This document shows positions 49,431 to 54,819 of a stretch of 54,819 nucleotides of DNA, in pieces; position 1 is the stretch's first letter, and the number at the start of each line of letters is the position of its first letter. The notes under the pieces are model-generated. The model did no database searches and was not told the origin of the DNA. It was given only the letters and a program-made list of their open reading frames with translations. Source of the DNA: Deltaproteobacteria bacterium (GTDB taxonomy: Bacteria; Myxococcota_A; UBA9160; SMWR01); NCBI GenBank assembly GCA_019310965.1, contig JAFDDG010000031.1:1-54819 (forward strand). Reading direction: 5' to 3'. A program made the translations under genes and the position numbers.

Positions 49431-50708
49431 TCAATGCAGCGTCAGCTTGAACTGCTTGAGGCCCCGCAACACGAGACTGACGCGGAACTCCGGCTCGTCC
49501 TCGGCCAATGCGAGCTTGGGGAAGCGCGAGACCAGGCCGCCAATCATGCTCCTCAGCTCGGTGCGCGCGAGCGGGCCGCCCATGCAGACGTGGTTGCCGG
49601 CTCCGAAGCCGAAATGATGAGGCCTGTGGCGCTCGATGTCGAGCCGGTCGGGATCGGTGAACTGGGCCGGATCGCGGTTGGCGGCGCCGCTCATCATCGC
49701 GCACACCTCACCGGCGCGCACCGTTACGCCGCCCAGCTGAAAATCCTCGGTGCCCACCCGCTGCAAGATCTGGTTCGAGCTGTCGTAGCGGCAGATTTCC
49801 TCGACGGCAGCTTCGATGCGGTCGGGCTCCCGGCTCAGCAGCGCGAGCTGGTCCGGGTGGTGCAGCAGCCCGAGAACGCCGAGCCCGATCTGGTCGGCGG
49901 TGGTCTCGTGGCCGGCCTGGATCATCAGGATGAAGATCGCCACCAGCTCGTCGTCGCTGAGGCGCCCTTGCTCGTCCTCGATTTCGACGAGCTGTGTCAT
50001 GAGGTCTTCGCGGGGGCGGGCGCGCCGCTCCGCGATCCGCTCGAGGAAATACTCGGTGAAGCCGATCACGGCCTCCTCTCCCTTGCGTTCCACCTCGGGC
50101 GTGATGCCCGAAAGGTCGCCGCGGCGCGCAAAGTCGTTGAGCCAGTGGTGGAAGGACGACACGTCCTCCTGCGGAACACCGAGAATCTCGCAGATCACCG
50201 CGGTGGGAAGCGCGTAGGCGAGATCCTTCACGAGATCGATCTCGCCCATCTCCCCGGCCTTGTCCAGCAGGCCGTCGACCACGGTCTGGATGCGCGGCGC
50301 ATAGTGGCCCCCCACGCGGCGCGGGGAGAAGAAGCGGGAGAGCAGGCGGCGCAGCCGCGCGTGCTCCTTGGGACCGATGTAGAGCAGCGTGCTCTTGATC
50401 AGCTCGTAGAAGCGCCGCCCCCCCGGCCCCGTGTTGAAGATCTCCGCGTTGTGGGCATCGCTGATGAGGGCGTGGTTCGAGAGCACCTCGTAGGTGAGCG
50501 CGTGGGAGGTGATCACCCATGCCGGCCGCCCGTGCAGGGCCTCGGTCGGGTGCATCGGCTCCAGCTCGCGCAGGCGGTGCAGGTAGCGGTAGAGATCCGC
50601 GCGACCGCGCGGCTCGAGGATCACCCCGAGTGTCTCCGCGGCGCTGTTCAGGGCAGCCGGCTCCGGCAGCCCGGGCTGAGGGTCCGAGGTCGCAGACGTG
50701 CGCTCCAT
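49431..50708 (-). CDS. Cytochrome P450
   Basis: 425 residues; the ATG at 50708 is preferred (TGGGAGC upstream) over in-frame starts at 50720 and 50792. I-helix MIQAGHETT, ExxR in EEICRYD, haem loop FGAGNHVCMGGPLAR. Closely similar throughout to the P450 at 27930-29195 (for example FARRGDLSGITPEVERKGEEA), so the two are paralogues. It is the first gene of the KstR2-like-regulated operon, and probably makes the hydroxyl that SDR and hydrolase then use. Confidence 0.9.
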   Translation of the reverse strand: MERTSATSDPQPGLPEPAALNSAAETLGVILEPRGRADLYRYLHRLRELEPMHPTEALHGRPAWVITSHALTYEVLSNHALISDAHNAEIFNTGPGGRRFYELIKSTLLYIGPKEHARLRRLLSRFFSPRRVGGHYAPRIQTVVDGLLDKAGEMGEIDLVKDLAYALPTAVICEILGVPQEDVSSFHHWLNDFARRGDLSGITPEVERKGEEAVIGFTEYFLERIAERRARPREDLMTQLVEIEDEQGRLSDDELVAIFILMIQAGHETTADQIGLGVLGLLHHPDQLALLSREPDRIEAAVEEICRYDSSNQILQRVGTEDFQLGGVTVRAGEVCAMMSGAANRDPAQFTDPDRLDIERHRPHHFGFGAGNHVCMGGPLARTELRSMIGGLVSRFPKLALAEDEPEFRVSLVLRGLKQFKLTLH

Positions 50709-50787
50709 GGAAGCTCCCATTCCGGCTGTTGTTGCCTGCGCAATCAACGCGCCTGGCTCGGGAAAGCTATCAGTCCAGCCGTAACCA

Positions 50788-50801
50788 GTCAAGCGCTTGG
50801 T
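50788..50801. promoter_or_regulatory. Candidate KstR2-type operator, GTCAAGCGCTTGGT
   Basis: Palindromic core CAAG-CG-CTTG in the 134 bp divergent region between the P450 (start 50708) and the KstR2-like TetR (start 50843). The known KstR2 pattern is AnCAAGnnCTTGnT; this site fits with one base off. A second, exact match is at 52038-52051. Confidence 0.65.
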
Positions 50802-50842
50802 TGGTATTGGCGGCGTTCGAGAAGGGGGCTAGCCTCGGCGCG

Positions 50843-51475
50843 ATGGCCAAGCGAAGACCCGCCCCGGAGCGCCGCCGCCAGATCGCCCAGGCGGCGGGTG
50901 AGCTCTTCGCCGAGCGCGGTGTGCGGGCCACCACCGTGCGGGACATTGGCGATCGGGTCGGTGTGCTGTCGGGCAGCTTGTACCACCATTTCAAGACCAA
51001 GCACGACATCGTCCACGAGCTGATGCACGCCTACGTCGACGGTCTGCTGGCGAGATACCGCGGTGTGGAGGGCCTGGGCGGCAGCGCGCTCCAGAAGCTC
51101 GAGCGGCTGTTTCACGCCTGCATCAGGGCGAACCTCGAGCATCCCGCCGAGGAGACCATGCTGATTCGCGAGCTCGGCGGTCTGTTCGACCTCGATGAGT
51201 TTGTCTACATCCACGAGACTCTGGCGGAGATCGAGGCACTCTTCGTCAAGGTCATCGTGCAGGGCAAGAGCGCCGGGGAGATTCGCGAGGACGTCGACCC
51301 TCGCTTCGTCTACCGCATGATGATGGACGTTATGGGAGCCGTGCCGCGCTGGTACGACCCCGAGCAACACTCCGAAGATCGCGTCGTCGAGGCCTGGGCC
51401 AACCTCTTCTTCCGAGGCATGTGCCCGCCCCAGGCTCAGGCGCGTGGGGTGTCCGAGAGCGCCGTCGCCTCCTGA
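50843..51475 (+). CDS. TetR family regulator, KstR2-like
   Basis: 210 residues; ATG at 50843, with earlier in-frame codons rejected since they run through the operator. Helix-turn-helix TTVRDIGDRVGVLSGSLYHHFK near residues 32-53 is close to that of KstR2, the repressor of cholesterol C/D-ring breakdown in mycobacteria (which has GILSGSLYHHF). The helical effector domain is of similar length. It faces the P450 operon and a site matching the KstR2 operator pattern, so it probably represses the operon until a CoA-thioester or similar ligand binds. Confidence 0.82.
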   Translation: MAKRRPAPERRRQIAQAAGELFAERGVRATTVRDIGDRVGVLSGSLYHHFKTKHDIVHELMHAYVDGLLARYRGVEGLGGSALQKLERLFHACIRANLEHPAEETMLIRELGGLFDLDEFVYIHETLAEIEALFVKVIVQGKSAGEIREDVDPRFVYRMMMDVMGAVPRWYDPEQHSEDRVVEAWANLFFRGMCPPQAQARGVSESAVAS

Positions 51476-51494
51476 GCCGCCTTGGCGTCTGCGC

Positions 51495-51953
51495 CTACGG
51501 CTTGGCCCACCTCGAGACGCCTTCGATCGGCACGAGCTTCTCCTTGAAGGAGCCGAGCATGAAATCCATCAGGCGCGAGCTGCCGTAGAGTCGCTCGCCG
51601 CCGATGCGATCTCCGCAGCCGTAGATCACTCCCATCAGCTGGTGGTCTTCGAGCTTTCCGTCGATGCGCAGCCGCAGCTGATACTCGTGCACGCAGGCTT
51701 CGCCGGTGGCCCACTCTCCGAGCAGGATGGTGTCCTCGACCAGCGGCATGAAGTCGGCCAGGAACTCCTTGTAGAAGGCGCGGATCATCTCGCCGCCGAT
51801 CAGCTGGCCACCCGGCGGGTGGAACTCATAAATGGGCTCGTCGGTCACGGTCTCGAGCAGCGGCTCGTACTGGCTCATCCCGGCCAGCTCCAGCTCGGCG
51901 TGCAAGCGCGTCAGCGCGGTCATCTCTTCTGCGGTCATCGTGCTGGGCTTCAT
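51495..51953 (-). CDS. SnoaL-like/NTF2-like protein
   Basis: 152 residues; ATG at 51953 behind GAGGAGAAA. Typical cone-fold elements: a helix ALTRLHAELELAGMSQYEPL, then VTDEPIYEFHPPGGQLIGGE, a long middle helix, and HEYQLRLRIDGKLEDHQL. Its C-terminal end is convergent with the TetR gene. The promoter shared with the amidohydrolase contains an exact KstR2-type site, so this gene too may be under that regulator. Confidence 0.82.
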   Translation of the reverse strand: MKPSTMTAEEMTALTRLHAELELAGMSQYEPLLETVTDEPIYEFHPPGGQLIGGEMIRAFYKEFLADFMPLVEDTILLGEWATGEACVHEYQLRLRIDGKLEDHQLMGVIYGCGDRIGGERLYGSSRLMDFMLGSFKEKLVPIEGVSRWAKP

Positions 51954-52037
51954 GCTCCGGCTTTCTCCTCGCTGGCGCTCGCGGGTCGCGGCTCGTTGGC
52001 TTCGCCGGCCTCGAGGCCAGTGCTGTGCCTAAAATAT

Positions 52038-52051
52038 ACCAAGCGCTTGCT
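52038..52051. promoter_or_regulatory. Candidate KstR2-type operator, ACCAAGCGCTTGCT (exact pattern match)
   Basis: Fits AnCAAGnnCTTGnT at every fixed base. It lies in the 199 bp divergent promoter between the SnoaL-like gene (start 51953) and the amidohydrolase (start 52153). An AT-rich stretch (AAAATATA) lies just to the left. Confidence 0.7.
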
Positions 52052-52152
52052 TTACTTTCAAGCATCTGCTTTGATGCGGGCGTTCGAGTCGGCTCGCAGC
52101 CCCGGAATCGCCGCGGCGTGCGGCAGCTGGCACTCACGAGGAAGCGCGAATC

Positions 52153-53655
52153 ATGTCGAACTGGCTCTCCAGGCGCGAAATGCGGGAAGTTGCTCCGGCG
52201 GAGCAAAATGCTCACCCCTCGCCGGTTCCCACACGAGTGGTCTCGAATGGCGAGTTCAATCCGCTGCCGCAGACGGAGAGCCAGAAGAAGGTCGAGGCGC
52301 GCATCGACGAGCTCGGCGACCGCCTCGGCAAGAGTGTGGGCCTCGACCGTCGCGAGTTCCTCAAGACCGCCTCCGGCATGGCCGCCGCCTTCCTGGCCAT
52401 GAACGAGGTCTACGGCGCGGGCCTCTTCCACGTCGGGGCGGCCGAGGCGAGCGACGCCGGCGCGGCGCGCGAGCGCGCCTCCGGCCTGGCCGGCCAGCTG
52501 ATTCTCGACGCCCAGACCCATTTCAATCGCGACGATCTCGCCGATCCGGAGCCGATCGACGTCGGGAAGTTTGCCGCCAAGCACTGGAACCCCGGCATGC
52601 TCGACGAGATGGGGATCATCCACAAACGTTTCCAGTTCGAGTACTACCTCAAGGAGATCTTTCTCGACAGCGATGTCAACGTCGCCCTGCTCAGCACCGT
52701 CCCCTTTGTGGATCGCCCGTGGCTGATCACCAACGAGCAGGCGGCGCTCTCGCGCGAGCTCGTCAACGGCATTGCGGGCTCGCGCCGCATGCTATGTCAC
52801 GCGGGCTTCACGCCCGGTCATCCGGGTTGGAGGGATCAGGTGGATGAGGCGATCGAGCGCCTCAAGCCGGATTCCTGGAAGGGCTATACGATCGGGGACC
52901 CCCTGCAGCCCACCAAGTCGAAGCACCCTTGGCGGCTGGACGACGAGAAGCTCGTCTACCCCTTCTACGAGAAGATCCAGAAGGCGGGAATCAACACGGT
53001 CTGCATCCACAAGGGTCTGATCGCGCGGGACTACGAGAAGGCCATTCCGGACGTCTGGCGCTACGCCACGGTGGACGACGTCGGCAAGGCGGCTCGCGAT
53101 TGGCCCGGCATCAATTTCGTCATCTACCACTCGGGGCTGCGCCCCTTCGTCGAGATCCCCGACCACGATGCCGCCGAGTTCGAGAAGACCGGCAGCATCC
53201 GCTGGGTGAGCGACCTGGCCCGCATTCCGGAGAAGTTCGGCGTGAGCAATGTCTACGGCGAACTCGGCACCTCTTTCGCAAACACCGTCGTGACGACGCC
53301 GCGTCTGTGCGCGGGGATGTTGGGGACGTTGATCCAGGGGCTCGGTGCGGATCACGTCATCTGGGGCACCGACTCCACCTGGTACGGCTCCCCGCAGTGG
53401 CAGATCGAGGCCTTCCGGCGGCTCGAGATCCCGGAGGATCTGCAGGAGCGCCACGGCTACGCGCCCCTCGGCGGCGCCACCGGCGCCGTGAAGAGTGCGA
53501 TTCTCTGGAACAACTCCGCCAAGATGTACGGCATCGACGACGCCGAGGCCCACGGGGCCCTCGGCGGAGACGCCATCGACTCGATCCGCGCCAAGTATCA
53601 GGCCAGCGGCGGCAAGCGCAGCAACCACGCCTACGGCTTTGTCCACGCGGGTTAG
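52153..53655 (+). CDS. Amidohydrolase family protein with Tat-type signal
   Basis: 500 residues. A twin-arginine-type signal LDRREFLKTASGMAAAFLA lies unusually far in (RR at 66-67), after a 65-residue N-terminal extension. The catalytic part resembles amidohydrolase-2 (TIM-barrel) proteins: TVCIHKGL, FVIYHSGL and WGTDSTWYG carry metal-binding H, H and D. The first metal motif, usually HxH, is Q121-T-H123. It would hydrolyse or decarboxylate a substrate, perhaps outside the cytoplasm. Start ATG 52153; a shorter start cannot be excluded. A KstR2-like site is in its promoter. Confidence 0.75.
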   Translation: MSNWLSRREMREVAPAEQNAHPSPVPTRVVSNGEFNPLPQTESQKKVEARIDELGDRLGKSVGLDRREFLKTASGMAAAFLAMNEVYGAGLFHVGAAEASDAGAARERASGLAGQLILDAQTHFNRDDLADPEPIDVGKFAAKHWNPGMLDEMGIIHKRFQFEYYLKEIFLDSDVNVALLSTVPFVDRPWLITNEQAALSRELVNGIAGSRRMLCHAGFTPGHPGWRDQVDEAIERLKPDSWKGYTIGDPLQPTKSKHPWRLDDEKLVYPFYEKIQKAGINTVCIHKGLIARDYEKAIPDVWRYATVDDVGKAARDWPGINFVIYHSGLRPFVEIPDHDAAEFEKTGSIRWVSDLARIPEKFGVSNVYGELGTSFANTVVTTPRLCAGMLGTLIQGLGADHVIWGTDSTWYGSPQWQIEAFRRLEIPEDLQERHGYAPLGGATGAVKSAILWNNSAKMYGIDDAEAHGALGGDAIDSIRAKYQASGGKRSNHAYGFVHAG

Positions 53656-53657
53656 CA

Positions 53658-53675
53658 GGCTGCTGAAATAGCTCG
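53658..53675. repeat. 18-bp repeat, inverted copy of 15385-15402
   Basis: GGCTGCTGAAATAGCTCG starts 3 bp after the amidohydrolase stop and is the exact reverse complement of the sequence at 15385-15402. It may mark the end of a lost insertion sequence; the 147 bp gap holds no gene. Confidence 0.5.
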
Positions 53676-53802
53676 TCGCCCCCGGCCCCGAAACTCCGAG
53701 TCTTTTCCTTGGTGGATCATGTGGTGGCCGCGAGGTTGCGCATCCGCACCAGAATCGCGGGCGCCGTCGGGTCTCTGCTGGGCGAGCCACCGCTCGTCGT
53801 GA

Positions 53803-54547
53803 TCAGTCGGCCTCGCCCTCGGCCAGCGGGTCATAACCCTCCGGGACGGGGTGGGCGATGGCGTTCACGGCCTGGTCGAAGTCGAAGCCGGCCTTGCTGC
53901 CGTCAGCCAGCGTGTAGCGATCGGGCTTCCAGGCCGGGCTCTCGTCGTTGTGGCAGGTGGTGCAGACCTCCGCGCTCTGGAGCACCAGACCCTTCGAGAC
54001 CGCCAGCTCCTGATCGATCATGATCTTCTTCGCGATAATCCCGCCCCGCACCGTGGCAGGCCTCGCAGGTGACGCTCTCCTCGCGCTTGAACTTGAGACC
54101 GAGGAGTTCGGGCGGCGCGTCGTGGGCGGTCACATGGCACTTCACGCACCGGTCGTCTGTCTGTGGATCGGCGACGCCGGCCTCGTCCGCCCATTTACGG
54201 GCCTTCTCCGACGCCAACGTCTCGAGGGCCGTCGCATGCTTGGACTTCTGCCAGACCCCGTACTGGTTGCCGATCGGCTCCTTCTTGTGGCAGCTGCCGC
54301 ACTTCGTGGCGCCGACGTACTTGTGTGGCGTGGCAGCGTCATCGCCGGCGCTGTCGTCAGTGGTCGTCGTGGGCTCGGGCTCCGCTGGCGGGGTAGGCGA
54401 GGGGGTGCTGGGAGTGGCATCGACTCCCAGCTCCTTGGAAACCTTCGGTGCCTTCGCTGCCGGTTCACTGGCGTCGTCCGGGGCCGGCCCGCAGCCGAAA
54501 GAGAGCAGGGCGAGCACGATCGCGAACGCCGTCCACGGGGCCGTCAC
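53803..54547 (-). pseudogene. Tetrahaem cytochrome c lipoprotein (c554-like), apparent frameshift
   Basis: Read from a GTG at 54547, the product has a lipoprotein signal (FAIVLALLSFGC, lipid Cys19), a Pro/Thr-rich linker, then haem sites CGSCH, CVKCH and CEACH. Directly after CEACHGAG the frame must change by one base to continue as KKIMIDQELAVSKGLVL and CTTCHNDESPAW, the fourth haem site, ending at 53803. The break lies in or just after a GGGGCGGG run near 54047, so it may be a sequencing error or a real mutation. The product is like cytochrome c554 electron-transfer proteins of nitrogen or sulfur metabolism and lies beside a NirS-like gene. Confidence 0.75.
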
Positions 54548-54641
54548 GAGAGTGCTCGCGTGACCGTCGCCGACGCCAGTCCACGGCTGTGCCCTGCTCC
54601 CCAGGCCATTCTCCGCGTCTCTCCCGGCGAGCCGCGGGGTC

Positions 54642-54819
54642 TCAGTAGACGTCGTGGACGGTGTTGTACACGTTCCATTTGCCGGTGGGCGTGGTGAGCC
54701 AGTCGCCCGTGATCCGCTGCTTCTCCTCCAGGGTCTTGTCATCGTAGATGATGATCTCGCCCGTTCGATCCCACACCGATGCCCAGACCTCGTCGCCCGC
54801 CTTGTTGTATTCGAAGTGG
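54642..54819 (-). CDS. Haem-d1 (NirS-like cytochrome cd1 nitrite reductase D1 domain) protein, partial
   Basis: Only the last 58 codons are in the window. They encode EVWASVWDRTGEIIIYDD, then WLTTPTGKWNVYNTVHDVY, which is the characteristic C-terminal blade of the haem d1 beta-propeller of cytochrome cd1 nitrite reductase and its relatives NirF/NirN. Whether this is a full NirS cannot be told. It precedes the tetrahaem cytochrome on the same strand and probably shares a transcript with it, with a 94 bp gap. Confidence 0.72.
   Translation of the reverse strand, partial: HFEYNKAGDEVWASVWDRTGEIIIYDDKTLEEKQRITGDWLTTPTGKWNVYNTVHDVY

Noticed and set aside
52053-52075. Second KstR2-type site to the right of 52051 (TCAAGCATCTGCTTTGA)
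   Set aside because: The arms differ in length and the spacing is wrong for AnCAAGnnCTTGnT; probably chance.
1-54819. CRISPR arrays, tRNA, rRNA or phage genes
   Set aside because: I saw no regular spacer repeats, no cloverleaf or rRNA-like sequence, and no structural phage proteins.

Overview
This is a high-GC bacterial window (my impression is about 65% G+C). It is densely packed with oxidative catabolism genes and carries no rRNA, tRNA, CRISPR array or plasmid functions that I can see. The mix of genes is: eight short-chain dehydrogenases (one an extended epimerase type), four cytochromes P450, two Baeyer-Villiger-type flavin monooxygenases, three acyl-CoA dehydrogenases, two enoyl-CoA hydratase-fold proteins, a thiolase with an OB-fold partner, two unrelated CoA-transferases, four NTF2/SnoaL-like proteins and seven DNA-binding regulators. 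This is typical of uncultivated deltaproteobacterial-like, Myxococcota-like or Binatota-like lineages, and also of actinobacterial-style sterol or terpenoid degraders. I cannot fix the phylum from the sequence alone.

Layout. 1-5.4 kb: a truncated epimerase gene, a haem-PQQ dehydrogenase, a sulfotransferase, and two relics of an IS3-type transposase that flank a GFA-family gene. 5.5-13.5 kb: an HMG-CoA-synthase-like/OB-fold protein with a thiolase, three SDRs, a zinc alcohol dehydrogenase, a MOSC protein, and an EBP/EXPERA-like membrane protein (sterol delta8-delta7 isomerase fold). 13.5-17.8 kb: a TorD-like fragment, a TetR and a LuxR-type regulator, a lipoprotein and small hypotheticals. 17.9-23 kb: minus-strand operons TetR-SnoaL-monooxygenase and SDR-SDR-SnoaL. 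23.2-31 kb: a ferritin-like/zinc-ribbon gene pair, a double CaiB CoA-transferase, an acyl-CoA dehydrogenase, a P450, a TetR and a larger ferritin-like oxygenase. 31-39.7 kb: an SDR, an acetoacetate-decarboxylase-fold protein, an AraC regulator, a phytanoyl-CoA dioxygenase-like protein, then a plus-strand run of monooxygenase, crotonase, P450 and a damaged hydroxylase copy. 39.8-44.2 kb: a tandem MarR regulator with a striking operator, an intact hydroxylase copy, a small ORF and two acyl-CoA dehydrogenases that look like a heteromeric pair. 44.2-53.7 kb: a seven-gene minus-strand operon (P450, 6-oxocamphor-hydrolase-like crotonase, SDR, P450, ferredoxin, globin, class I CoA-transferase), divergent from a KstR2-like TetR, followed by a SnoaL protein and a Tat-type amidohydrolase. 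53.8-54.8 kb: a tetrahaem cytochrome lipoprotein (frameshifted here) and the 3' end of a haem-d1/NirS-like gene.

How the genes may work together (inference). P450s, ferredoxin and di-iron hydroxylases would oxygenate an alicyclic or isoprenoid substrate. SDRs and the alcohol dehydrogenase would oxidise hydroxyls. Baeyer-Villiger enzymes and the 6-oxocamphor-hydrolase-like protein would break C-C bonds in rings. CoA-transferases, acyl-CoA dehydrogenases, hydratases and thiolase would then finish the acids by beta-oxidation. The best candidate for an undescribed system is the 44.2-53.7 kb operon. Its KstR2-like repressor faces two sites closely matching the KstR2 operator pattern, and it pairs P450 hydroxylation with a retro-Claisen hydrolase that keeps all four catalytic residues.

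Other points of note: an EBP-like protein sharing a palindromic operator with a nearby TetR gene; a fused double MarR with a 14+14 bp perfect inverted repeat; a hydroxylase duplicate that lost exactly 20 codons including a metal ligand; several enzymes that have lost a catalytic residue (CaiB domain 1, HMGCS-like, one P450); and several dispersed or inverted repeats. All functional names rest on motif recognition by eye; no database search was run.
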